Shown here: positions 33,882 to 44,163 of the stretch, piece by piece
Position numbering within the stretch: position 1 is the stretch's first letter
How the letters are laid out: each line of letters opens with the position of its first letter
Assembly (NCBI GenBank): GCA_023014365.1
Contig: JAEBUN010000021.1
Span: 806,001 to 870,000 of the forward strand
DNA length: 64,000 nt
Source: Lepiota brunneoincarnata
Lineage: Eukaryota > Basidiomycota > Agaricomycetes > Agaricales > Agaricaceae
Direction: 5' to 3'
Program-made: the position numbers and the translations under genes
The notes under the pieces: generated by a model
The model's input: the letters and a program-made list of their open reading frames with translations, nothing else
Databases searched by the model: none
What the model was told of the DNA's origin: nothing

Positions 33882-35166
33882 TGAAAAGGTAAAAACGTTC
33901 GTATGTTTTAATATGGATAGTGGGCTTGTTTTCACTAAGCTTAGCCGAAATTCGATAAGCTTAAGCTAATACAAGTGGAATGAGATAGATAAGGAACAGT
34001 TTCGTCTTTTAGGGTGTTCTGGGGGTGCGTTCTGACAGCGAAATTCAAGAGAGTAGTGTTTTAGAGGTTAACGAACAGCCGTTGAAGTTATCTTAGCCGT
34101 ACGGTGCAACAATGAAAGGACAATCCCTGTCAATTCAAAGCGCGGGGTCTCTAGTCTCTGGTCTCTGGTCTCTGTCTCTGTCTCTGTCTCTAGCACTCTG
34201 GAACTCTAAACTCTGAACTCTGGTCTCTGTCTCTGTCTCTGGGTTGGTCGACGACCGAAGAATTCACACTTAACGACGCACACTAAATAGCCCTCTGAAA
34301 CCGTTCTTGATCACGGCTCGCAGACTTGCGTGTGGAAGCGGGGGTGAGACCTCTTGCTTCTCCACGAACAAGTGCGACCGTATTTATATTGTTTAGATAC
34401 ATACGAGAGATAGTAAATATGAAATAGAAAACAATAAGCTTAATTGTTACAGGCACTGTAGAACATTTTGGAAGGTTCGGCAGCATTTCTACCTTGCCCT
34501 GGGTTATGGGTTTTTCTCTGATTAACGAATGGCAATCCAGCCAGACGTGTTTCGTGCTCGTCTGCATTATTCTGCGTCCACGCGAGCGCGTTAAGACTCC
34601 GGATCAATTATGATCGGAATGTATAGCGGATGGACAGTCCCTTGATCCGTTGTAATTAATCTCAGTTAAGCAATAGGCCGAGGTGCCGGGACCCACAAAG
34701 CACTCGTTAATTAGGAGTCTTTGATATTTCTAGGGTTTTGGGCATCGGGTGTCGCCTCCCGAACGTTGAACGTTCCGTTCCGTGGTCCGGTCATCATTAT
34801 TGGGCTCGCTTTCGACGTAATACTCCTGCGACAGCCGCTAGGTACATTCTTTATATTCAAACGCATCCGGGTTCATCAGAAAACTGCTCGTAAGGTCCCT
34901 TGATGCGACCGGAGTATACTCGATAGACTATGTAGAGTCCTGAATCCCTCTGGAAAGCGTTCTGATAGTTTGGTTCACTAAGCTTAGTGATAATGAACTG
35001 GTTTGAACACTTCCAAGGCTCGAATATCCTCAATTCGGTCGAACTGGCTACTACGGGACATAGTACCAATCCTCTATAGAGTTCTTTAATGATATAGCCA
35101 ATGATTCTATGTAGAGAATCGTTCCGGAGTACGGAATTCATGTATAGGCGTGAAATCGGCGTATCA
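33882..35166 (-). repeat. Gypsy A 5' LTR (promoter side for gag-pol)
   Basis: Near-identical to 21282-22567. The minus-strand TATAAATA at about 34381-34388 is the likely core promoter for the gag-pro-pol transcript. Palindromes at 33936, 33956, 34435 and 34979 match those of the other LTR. Confidence 0.95.
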
Positions 35167-36055
35167 ACGTATTGGGCATTTCCTATGGAGCATCATTGCA
35201 ATACTCTACTTCCATCAATCAGAAGTAGACACCACCCTTACAAATCCATCAACACCTTTGTTACAGCAGCTGCACAGCTAAATCAAATACAATTATTATA
35301 TGATCTTTATGACATGCTATCTTTGGATCCTGACAAGAAGGAAACCGACAAAACTGTCCATGATTTATGTATGTTCAACTTGTCATCACATCATTATTAC
35401 TTATTTACCTCTTGTAAACAGACCCGCTTTACATGCTTTCTGCCCTGCGACCATGTGAAACCCTACCTCCACCCATATATAACAAAGTTCTAGCTTCTTT
35501 AGCAACACGCTTCAATGTCACGAAGCAAGTTATTCAATCTGTCATAAAACCAGATCAGCTTGTTGTCCAATATGGCAGAGTAACTTGTCTTGAAGGAGGT
35601 GATCTCATGATTGCCTGTGATTTGGTTGGGAAGAGAGAGGACAGTCAGGATGCATCCTTTGTACAAGTGAGCACTATTGCCCCTTCCTGTATATGATATC
35701 TGAATGTTCCCCATTCCAGTATATTCAACTTGTAGATCGGCATGCTTGCCAAAAGAGAAGGACACCAGAATTCAGGCCATGCAATTTCTTTGGCCAACTA
35801 AAGTGCATCCTTGTTTTGGAAATCCTGTCCACACCACAACTCAACTTAGCCATGCCAATGACTGCTATCCTGGCACTTATTCACAGTGTCAAGGCAACAC
35901 GAAAAAACGGCATTTATTATTACAGTTATAAAGATTGTGGTATTGATGAAGTCGTTGATCTAGGTACAGTGCAGTGTGTTGTTGGAAGGATATTAGACAG
36001 GGGTGAGTGGGCCATCATAGATAGAAGCCCTGATATGGAGATCCAGGTGGACTAA

Positions 36056-37417
36056 GGAATGGTTTATGAATTAATACAATCAGAGCTGTGCTCCTGATCC
36101 ATTTCGGTCATCCCAAGGTCAATGCGCATACCAGGAAAATAGCTTTACTCACCAGACGATTATGTAGAATAACAGAATCTGTGCAACTGACCTGACCGCA
36201 TCTAGGGTTGATAACAGATTTGTCAGGAGAATATGCAGTGTCCTCATTTTGCCTGTGGCCTACCTGTAGTCGAGAAAAACAAGGCAATGGGCACAACCTG
36301 CACGAGTGCCGCACATATCGCCCCTCCCTATTTTACGGCCATTCAATTTGGACCGGGCAATGGAAATGACAAGCAACTCACATCAGAAGCTAGGTTGGGC
36401 CCCAGAAAATGCAGTAGCTGCCTGTCAGCTCTTGTCCTGAACAAGCAAATATAAACACGGTTTCTGATGACAAAAATTGAGGTGATTTTGATTTTGAAAG
36501 TTAATGAAAGGATTGATGGAAACTTTGGCTAGTATCTCTGCGAAGGGATATAGCATGGGGTGCCATTTACCTTGTGCAATGGCATTAGCATGGCAGGGAT
36601 CCATGATGGGGTGACTCGTTTCTTGCTCGGCATACAAGTCTGTCGCTCTTATCTATAAGAATATGGCACACAACCACTTAGGGAGTGAACACAGGGCAGG
36701 GGAGTTAGCTCTGGCACTAGAACTTCCTATTCATTTAATATTGAGGGCAGGTTGAAAATTTCTGATATTTGATGTTTGGTGTGCAACTATACATGAATGA
36801 AAACGTCAAGTAGATCCCCATACTGGCGATTCATAGGTCCAGCCCTGAAGAACAGCGACATGTCGCCTGGACAATTATGCGATACATGAACTTAAGCATT
36901 CTGTGGCAACCACCCACCCATGCTTATGCCATGTTCATATTGTCAAATTTTTCCAAATGGCTTGCGAAATGATGAGTCCCTGACAGATTCCCGGCAGAAC
37001 GTCCTCCTCAGCTGCGATGCCTTTCTCAAATTTAGACAGGTTGTAATACCAGTTTCCAGCTACTGTCATGCTGAATAGTGTTGGCAGCAGAGGGACACTA
37101 CGTGACCCAAAAGGGATGGTCCATGTGGCTCAACAAACCTGACTGCTATGCATTCATATGACAAACCAACCTGAAACAAGATGGAAGGATGTGAACTGAC
37201 ACCTTGTCACACCACACAGGAGAGACAGGTGCCTCGTGCAGACAAGGTCGTTGACCTAAGGTGTTAGAACCTAAAGGTTGAAAATCCCCTGGAAGCATTT
37301 GGACCATACACCCTGGAGAGCTTGAGGAGGGGCTTGTTGTCGTGAAAGGTTGATGTGGGTGGCAGCTAGCCTGAGTGCCTGCAAAGGCTTAGCTACAACA
37401 TGCGGGCACCGTCTTGC
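36056..37417 (+). other. CACTA 3' region, no recognisable gene
   Basis: Starts right after the Tnp2 stop. I find no ORF with family resemblance, only short shadows. It runs to the solo LTR B. It is probably 3' untranslated and subterminal transposon sequence. Confidence 0.5.
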
Positions 37418-38078
37418 TGTCATATCCACACCAAACCTAGAGCTTAACCATTAGGCTTCGGCTTCTCGACTCCATGTGTGCTCCACACGACAACCCTATG
37501 CCCTCCGACTCGGCCCCGACTGGCTCCGACCGCAACCCTTCGCCCCGATCATGCGACCTACCTCTACACGTGCCACGATCACCTGACCCTCGGTGCTCCC
37601 ATTGTCCAGTTCTCCATTCTCCGTCTGTAATCAGAATACGTTACCAGTCTCCATACCCGTACCGGTCTCCATTCCATTCGAAATTATTCGTAATCCGCTT
37701 GTAACCATATGGGTCTCCGCTTTGCTCCGCACGTAGTCAGTACGAGTCATAATTCGTCAAGCTAGTAGTATATATACCGTAGGCACTTGGCTTGTACTCC
37801 TCAGTCTGATAATCGAATCGAGCAGCGGACCAGTCCCCTGTTCCCTATCCTCCTCTCTCTCTGCCTCGCCCCGCTTCGGCCCTGACTTCCTGAAATACGG
37901 ACTCGGACAGTAGGAGGGCACAGCACATAAGCTGAGGCCGCAAGTCCACTCTCCGCCCGAAGTACTCCGCCTCGGTCCCACCGTCTACGTACTGACGTCG
38001 TCCCGTCCCCCGGTTACCTTATACCAAGGATACCACCCCGACCCTCCGCTTTGGTTCCGACCCGCACCGGCTCTAACA
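37418..38078 (+). repeat. Solo LTR B inside CACTA, TSD CTTGC
   Basis: 661 bp, TGTCATATCC..GGCTCTAACA, the same length as both LTRs of gypsy B. It is flanked by CTTGC at 37413-37417 and 38079-38083. It contains the TATATATA box and the TCAGTCTGATAA start-site motif. Confidence 0.93.
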
Positions 38079-39732
38079 CTTGCAGGTGACTGCTTCGCTT
38101 GACCTGACCCAATCATATCAAACCCAACTCGAGGGGGGGATATATTAATTCATCAAAGGGTAGCAATGTAGTCATGCTGATCTGAGCACATACCTTGTGA
38201 GCTTCCAGAATCAATTGGGATCTTAACAAAATACTGCAACGTTTGGATCCAGGCTCGGCTAGTTCCCTTGTACCTTGAGATGGGAGGAAACTGGTACCAA
38301 CTACTACAGAGGGGTCGGAAAGATGTAAAGATGCCCCCACTTGGGGGCATCCTTCACTAGGGATGAGGGTGCCTTGCAGGAATCCAACTGAACAGAACCA
38401 ACATCTATTTGAGGGGGGACTAAGGAACTCAACCCCTCCTAGTTACTACATACATGAGGTAGCAGATTCCAATAGATATCACGTCAAAGAAGTGCAAATC
38501 CTGGTGTAAGCCAGGTCTGTGGGCTTACAGTACATGTTTCACCCTTTACCCAGTCAATTCAACTGAAATCCCTCATATATCTTCCAAAAAAGACATAAAA
38601 ATACACCAAGATTTAAAGATACAACCCCACAGATTGCCCTGATGGATCACCAGCCATAATATTTGACCTCCTTCAGACTCTTCCCCCCAACCTTCCATTT
38701 TCCTCCATTCTTGTAAAGCCGTGCCCCCGGCAACTTGCTACCATATCCATATAGATGAAATGTCAAAAAAGCGTGATCATTGTGGAATGCTCACACTGTC
38801 CAGTGGTCGTGACTATCAGTGTCCAAGCTGTGTTTCTGACCCCTAAATTTCCCTCCTCCATCAACTGTCTAACTAATTTCATTGAATACTCACATCAGGA
38901 CCCATGCCACATCCCTATCTCCAAGAACTCCTGAAATCTCATCCCTGAAGTCCACCATCGCTTTCCCCAGCACCCGCCTTGCTCATTTCCTGTCCTTTAC
39001 ACTTGGGTTCGTGTTTGCATTGTGTGAAAAGACATAGTGGTGTGTATGCATGGTGGCTGAGAGTCATGATGGCGGCAGGGAAGAACTATGATGATGGACA
39101 CAACACCAACGACAAGCACGCATGACAGTGACAAGGTCGTTCTTTATTTCTCCTCATTCCATCCTAATTTATGGTTAGTGCTCTAGATGACATTACCTCC
39201 CTATTGTGTCTTTATACCTCAAACACACCTGTTCTGACCTACAGTTCAATGTATGAAACAGTCACGAATTCGCAGCTCTCTATACATATGTCCTCTATAC
39301 CTCTACATACAGGTTGTAGCCAAACAGATGCCTGAATACTGCTAATATCTTGTCTAACTCACCAGCTTGCCAAACAGGATGAGCACTATAAGTAGATCCC
39401 TCTCTTCCTGCTGACAACAATAAAACCTCCAGTATATTAATCTACCATATTCCAATATTTAATACCAATGAAAAGCAATCTTCCTAAAACTGTTGCACTT
39501 TCCTAAGGCCTGAAAAACAATAATATGTGTGGTATACCTATTCCCCCCCTTTGAGGTGTTTTTCCACCCCTCTGGACCACCATATATTACATTGTTTTAT
39601 CCATGACATTTTCTGGCATAAATATCTAGACTTACCATTGAAAATGACCTTACTGAAAATGTTGTTTTTTCCTACATCTTGAGAAACAACACTATCCATA
39701 ACTATTTACACACTTCACTCTTTAACGTCGCA
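38079..39732 (+). other. CACTA right-end region, non-coding as far as seen
   Basis: No supported gene. A 10-bp perfect hairpin arm pair (GATGCCCCCA / TGGGGGCATC) lies at 38330-38351. A short frame from 38760 with CPSCVSD is too small to call. The last ~220 bp before the TIR are AT-rich subterminal DNA. Confidence 0.45.
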
Positions 39733-39759
39733 TTTTACAACCCCTAGGGTCTCACAGTG
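39733..39759 (-). repeat. CACTA right terminal inverted repeat
   Basis: Reverse complement starts CACTGTGAGACCC. It differs from the left TIR at three positions. It is followed directly by the TSD ATT. Confidence 0.9.
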
Positions 39760-39762
39760 ATT

Positions 39763-41956
39763 GAGAACAGGGTGTATGGTAGGCATTTTTGGCAGTATCT
39801 GGTTGCTCTATGGGTTTTGTTGGAGAGTTCTCTGGGGCTGAGGCATAGGGTAGCACTATAGTGCTTAATGTTGCAGCAGGTATGTTTGCCTCTGCAGTCT
39901 CATTTGCTAGTGCTAATGTCACTTTCTCCCCCTTGAGACTAGCAGTGGCAAGGTGGCCCTTTATATACTGAATATTTTACTCAACAGACACTTTTCAAGT
40001 GTCAGGCCACCAAATTCATACACCATTGCTGGTCTTGTCAAAACCTAGCCATTGTCCCTCCCTTACCCTCACTGACAGCTTGTTGCAATCCTCTACTTGC
40101 ACCCACACCTTCTCCCTGAACTCATGGACCTCTGACATAACAGGTTTACAACCATGGACTATTTTATATGGTGTTTTCTCATTGAGGGCTCTTACACTGG
40201 TTCAGTTTATGAGCCAGATTACATGTTTGGCTGCCTTACCCCATAGATATTGGAGAAGCCTGCTTGTATGGAGGAGTGCTCAGACATCCTTGAGGATGGT
40301 CTGATTTCGCCATTCTGCTATGCCATTGTGTTGGGGAGTATCATATATGGTGAACTTTTGCTTGGTCCCTCATAATTTCAAATACTCTTTGAAATCTTTA
40401 CTAGTGTACTCACCACCTCAATCTGAATGAAGGGATTTGATCTAAGCTTCATATTGGACTTCACACCAGGCATCAAATGCTTGGTAGGTCAGAAATACAT
40501 CATATTTGTTTGCTAGTAGTTAGAAATGGATATATCATGACCAATCATCAGTGAAGGTGATGTAGTAGCTCTTTCCCCTTCATGTCTACACTGGTGCTGG
40601 CCCCCACATGTCACTGTGGATCTTTTGGCCAAACTCTGTTGCTCAATCACCTATCTACTCTTTCAAGATGGGCTTTTGAGTGAGTTTTGCATAAGCACAT
40701 GACTTGCACTTGATAGGATTGTTTGCTAATGGTTTTTCGAGGTTGATACCAGTTATCATTCTCTTCTCAACAAGTTTTTGGGCAATCTGGGGTGACATGT
40801 GTCCAAGATGGCAGTATAGTTGATCTAGATTTATCTGTATGTCAACAGAGTTTGTCTTCACTTGTCCATCTGCTGTTGTAAACTTGTACAGCCCTTGCTT
40901 GGACTGTGGTATCTTGGCCACCCACTTTCCCCTTGCATTATGCATTGTGCACCTCCCTTCAGCAAATTTCATGACTAGCCCTTGTTCATCTAGCTTTCCC
41001 ACTGATACAAGAGTGTACCTGACTTTGGGTGCATATAGGACATCTCATAAATGGATGCTTGTCATCTCAGCACCATTTGGTAGGTCTATTACCATACTCC
41101 CCTTGCCTGTGGCACTGAATTGCTGTTTGTTTGCAGCTTGTAATGGCTTTAATTCAATTGTTTCAAAATCATAGAAGGCTTTGCAATATGGAGATATGTG
41201 CCATGCTGTACCAGAGTCAATGATTATGACATAAGGTGGGTGTTCCTCTGACTGAGCCACAATTGGTATCTCATCACTTTTGTCTGTGAGGGCACATTCA
41301 TTGTTTTCTTCCCCACAGGTTGGGAATATATCTGGTGAGGTAAGATTATCCTCATTATCCAGGGTCTCTGTCTCCAAAAAAAAGGCTTCATCATCTGTCA
41401 TGACTGCATTGGCCTCCTGCCCTTTTGGGGCACTAGCTGGTTGTTTCTTTTTCTTTGGTGGTTTCAGATAGTCTGATCTCCAGTGGCCTTGTTCATTGCA
41501 ATTAAAGCATTTTCTGGGTGGTTCCTTTGTCTCCCATCTAGGCTTCTTGGGACAATGTTCTACTGCCATAGTGTCATCCCCCTCCAAATTCTTTGGTTTA
41601 GCCTTAGAGCTGGAACTTGACCCATGCAACTTCCATGAGCATAAGCAATCCCATTCATCACACAACATGGTAACTAACATATCAGGATATACCATGCCAC
41701 CTATGATTTTCACTGCAGATAGCTGTGATGATGTGAAGTTTGCAAGTTGGAAGGGAAGTAATCAGAGTATTGTGCTTCAGTAGTCATCATCATTGATTGT
41801 TATTCCCATTGTGTACAACTCTGTCCTCCTGGTCCTCAGGTCATTTAGGAACATCCTAACACCACCATCTTTGGGACATCTGGACTCCAAAAACCTTGCC
41901 CACATCTCCATTTGGCTGAAAGCCCCTCAGTACATGAATTCTTGTACTATGGCATC
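39763..41956 (-). pseudogene. Copia-1 gag end, protease, GAG-pre-integrase and integrase, decayed
   Basis: Minus-strand order: zinc knuckle CFNCNEQGHWRSDY at about 41510 (last Cys now Tyr), protease IIDSGTAWHISPY at about 41220, GAG-pre-integrase with HLGHMSPQIAQKLVEKR at about 40800, and integrase core GGEYTSKDFKEYLKL and TPQHNGIAEW at about 40440-40300 with stops. The part nearest 39763 is the variable linker before RT. It resumes at 7598 beyond CACTA. Frames change repeatedly, so it is inactive. Confidence 0.8.
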
Positions 41957-42042
41957 CCAGATGTTATCAGAAATCCATATCAGAAGGATGGTTATATTTA
42001 GTTTGAATTCCCATGTCACTATGAAACAATTAGTATTGTACA

Positions 42043-42703
42043 TGTCATATCCACACCAAACCTAGAGCTTAACCATTAGGCTTCGGCTTCTCGACTCCAC
42101 GTGTGCTCCACACGACAACCCTATGCCCTCCGACTCGGCCCCGACTGGCTCCGACCGCAACCCTTCGCCCTGATCACGCGACCTACCTCTACACGTGCCA
42201 CGACCACCTGACCCTCGGTGCTCCCATTGTCCAGTTCTCCATTCTCCATCCGTAATCAGAATACGTTACCAGTCTCCATACCCGTACCGGTCTCCATTCC
42301 ATTCGAAATTATTCGTAATCCGCTTGTAACCATATGGGTCTCCGCTTTGCTCCGCACGTAGTCAGTACGAGTCATCATTCGTCGAGCTAGTAGTATATAT
42401 ACCGTAGGCACTTGGCTTGTACTCCTCAGTCTGATAATCGAATCGAGCAGCGGACCAGTCCCCTGTTCCCTATCCTCCTCTCTCTCTGCCTCGCTCCGCT
42501 TCGGCCCCGACTTCCTGAAATACGGACTCGGACAGTAGGAGGGCACAGCACATAAGCTGAGGCCGCAAGTCCACTCTCCGCCCGAAGTACTCTGCCTCGG
42601 TACCGCCGTCTACGTACTGACGTCGTCCCGTCCCCTGGTTACCTTATACCAAGGATACCACCCCGACCCTCCGCTTCGGTTCCGACCCGCACCGGCTTTA
42701 ACA
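42043..42703 (+). repeat. Gypsy B 5' LTR
   Basis: TGTCATATCC..GCTTTAACA. The upstream part is rich in CCGAC/CGG triplets (about 42128-42160). The core promoter is TATATATA at 42394-42401. The likely transcription start, TCAGTCTGATAA, is at 42426. Confidence 0.95.
42394..42437 (+). promoter_or_regulatory. Gypsy B core promoter and proposed RNA 5' end
   Basis: TATATATA at 42394-42401 is followed 32 bp downstream (first T to first T) by TCAGTCTGATAA at 42426-42437. The spacing fits a TATA-driven start there. The 12-mer is the exact complement of the primer-binding region. Confidence 0.65.
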
Positions 42704-42706
42704 GTG

Positions 42707-42718
42707 TTATCAGACTGA
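42707..42718 (+). other. Gypsy B self-priming primer-binding site
   Basis: TTATCAGACTGA, three bases after the LTR end, is the exact reverse complement of 42426-42437 at the proposed RNA 5' end. Tf1/sushi-type chromoviruses are known to prime with the 5' end of their own RNA. There is no TGG-type tRNA site here. Confidence 0.7.
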
Positions 42719-42756
42719 AACTCCTCCTGTCCATTACACTCTAATCCTTTCTAACC

Positions 42757-44163
42757 ATGGTCTCTCGAACAGTCACCCGTCCCCGCACTCGGGTAACTCC
42801 AGCCGCTCGCCGTAGCAAACGCATCATTCGACAATCTCCTTCCGAGGAATTACAACCCGACCCCCCGAGGGTTTCTCCCCCTCGCCAACAATCCATCGTG
42901 CCCTCAACTCCAGACCGGTTCAGTGAAGATATTCAACCTTCACTATTCCAGACTCCCAACGGCCCCGACGGTGGCCCCGACCCAAATCCCGATCCCAGCG
43001 ACCCTGGTGATCCCGACGACTACCCTGACAATGGGGACGGACCCCCGGACGACGACGAACCGTCAGACAACAACGACAACAATAACAACATTCCGCCTGG
43101 CAACACCCAAAATGACCATGACCAACTCCTGCTCCGAGTTTTCCAACGAATAGCCGATCAAATGGACGGCCGTGGGAACTCTCAACCCCCACAGCCTCCC
43201 CGAACCCCCCATACCAAGGCTCGCGAACCTGACATCTTTACAGGTTCCGACCCCACCAAACTCAAACCTTTCCTCTTCCAATGTCGACTCTACTTCCGTA
43301 CTAACCCGGCCCAGTTCGCTATCCCCGCCACCAAGGTCAACTTCGCATTGACGTACCTTACCGGCGTGGCCCAGCAACACTTCGAAATCGGCCTCGACGA
43401 GGCCGACAACCACGGAATAATGCACGATTGGATCGAGGACTGGGATCAGTTCACCCTGGAACTGCAGACCAATTTCGGTCCCGCGGATCCGACCGGGGAA
43501 GCTGCTGAGCAGCTTGACTCCCTCCGAATGCGCTATGACGAAAAGATCGCCGTCTACAACGTCGACTTTCTCCGTCTGGCCAGCCAACTCCGCTGGGGTG
43601 ATGAGGTATTCTGTCACCGCTACTACAAAGGCCTCCCCGACCGCATCCAGGACATTCTGTCCAATCGGCCCGACGGCAAGCCCGACACCTTCATTGAAAT
43701 GCGAGCAGCAGCAATGAAGATCGATGCTCGCTACTGGGAACGCCAACGCGAGAAGGTCCGCGCCAAAGCCGCTTCGGACCCGACCGCCTCTAGGAAACCT
43801 GGAGGCAACCCATCCCCTTCCACCGCGACAAACCATCAACCTGCCGCCAAGCCTGCCAACAGTAACAACAAAAGCAGCACCCCCAGTAATAACATCTTCA
43901 AGGGCAATCCGCCCAACCCGTCCGCCGGTCAGAAATCGGCCCCGCCAAAGTCCGACCTTACTAGTAAACTTGGTAAGGACGGTAAATTAACCCCCGAGGA
44001 ACGTCAACAACGTTTCGACAATAACCTCTGCCTTGTCTGCGCAGATCCCAATCACAGGGCTGCCAACTGCGACAAGAAGAAATTCCCTGACGCCAAGGCT
44101 AAAGGCCGACAGGCTCAGATTCCCGAGACAGACGCGCCGGCTCTCCCGAGCTCGGAAAAATAG
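42757..44163 (+). CDS. gag: Gypsy B Gag
   Basis: 468 residues. A basic N terminus (RRSKRIIRQ) is followed by an Asp/Pro-rich low-complexity stretch (about 65-125) and a retrotransposon gag domain (KPFLFQCRLYFRTNPAQF to YYKGLPDRIQDIL, about 165-300). A Pro/Asn/Ser linker follows, then a zinc knuckle C-x2-C-x4-H-x4-C (CLVCADPNHRAANC) about 425-438. It ends GAA AAA TAG at 44161-44163. The A5 run before the stop suggests a -1 frameshift into pol. The start ATG is 54 bp after the LTR and in a good context (ACCATGG). Confidence 0.92.
   Translation: MVSRTVTRPRTRVTPAARRSKRIIRQSPSEELQPDPPRVSPPRQQSIVPSTPDRFSEDIQPSLFQTPNGPDGGPDPNPDPSDPGDPDDYPDNGDGPPDDDEPSDNNDNNNNIPPGNTQNDHDQLLLRVFQRIADQMDGRGNSQPPQPPRTPHTKAREPDIFTGSDPTKLKPFLFQCRLYFRTNPAQFAIPATKVNFALTYLTGVAQQHFEIGLDEADNHGIMHDWIEDWDQFTLELQTNFGPADPTGEAAEQLDSLRMRYDEKIAVYNVDFLRLASQLRWGDEVFCHRYYKGLPDRIQDILSNRPDGKPDTFIEMRAAAMKIDARYWERQREKVRAKAASDPTASRKPGGNPSPSTATNHQPAAKPANSNNKSSTPSNNIFKGNPPNPSAGQKSAPPKSDLTSKLGKDGKLTPEERQQRFDNNLCLVCADPNHRAANCDKKKFPDAKAKGRQAQIPETDAPALPSSEK
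44153..44163 (+). promoter_or_regulatory. Candidate -1 ribosomal frameshift site between gag and pol
   Basis: C-GGA-AAA-ATA in the pol frame against GAA-AAA-TAG in the gag frame. A Lys tRNA on AAA (44158-44160) can slip back one base onto AAA (44157-44159) just before the stop. The pol frame is open on both sides. No downstream pseudoknot was tested. Confidence 0.45.

Larger units (their letters stand above)
21282..35166 (-). mobile_element. Gypsy A: 13.9-kb LTR retrotransposon with extra antisense genes, TSD ACGT
   Basis: The two LTRs (1286 and 1285 bp) differ by about three transitions and one 1-bp indel by eye, so the insertion is young. The TSD ACGT is at 21278-21281 and 35167-35170, and removing the element rejoins the Tnp2 codons (VW-TYW). 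gag, pro and pol run on the minus strand (33576 to 26979). Between pol and the 3' LTR lie 4.3 kb holding two plus-strand spliced genes. The palindrome TAAGCTTA occurs 28 times. 13.9 kb is long for a fungal gypsy element. Confidence 0.93.
16943..36055 (+). pseudogene. Tnp2-type CACTA transposase, interrupted by LTR G and gypsy A
   Basis: Coding parts are 16943-17681, 17729-18227, 20096-21126, 21175-21281, then after gypsy A 35170-35368, 35422-35666 and 35720-36055. Introns 17682-17728, 21127-21174, 35369-35421 and 35667-35719 are 47-53 bp with GT..AG ends and keep the frame. The N terminus has a small Cys/His motif (CTCGCGLQ, ending in NHLNGCG). The core matches the fungal Tnp2 family: LPLIPRLQAM, FFSDERDV, TDSFGPFKQCDKTCWP, MRMKGQNGISPCHIC, SFPFDFMHLIWENLIPNL, YWAFPMEHHCNTLLP, ending RGEWAIIDRSPD. 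Stops at 17372, 20503-20508 (two) and 21200 (GTT-TGA-CTC) are mostly explicable by C-to-T or G-to-A changes. It would excise or insert CACTA-ended DNA, but it is dead here. Confidence 0.9.
7599..39759 (+). mobile_element. CACTA (CACTG-ended) DNA transposon, 32.2 kb as found, about 13.5 kb without later insertions
   Basis: The left end CACTGTAAGACCC.. and the reverse complement of the right end, CACTGTGAGACCC.., match at 24 of 27 positions. Both are flanked by ATT (7596-7598 and 39760-39762), the 3-bp TSD expected of the superfamily. The interior holds a Tnp2-type transposase and two companion genes. Copia-1 sequence resumes on both sides. Later insertions are LTR G at 9777-12034 and 18228-20093, gypsy A at 21282-35166 and a solo LTR B at 37418-38078. 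Confidence 0.93.

Noticed and set aside
38113..38350. Overlapping 65-75 codon minus ORFs
   Set aside because: No family resemblance, and they overlap each other in different frames near a hairpin.
43063..43839. 258-codon minus-strand ORF opposite gag of gypsy B
   Set aside because: It is the antisense shadow of a GC-rich gag domain, with no motif, no introns and no conservation expected.
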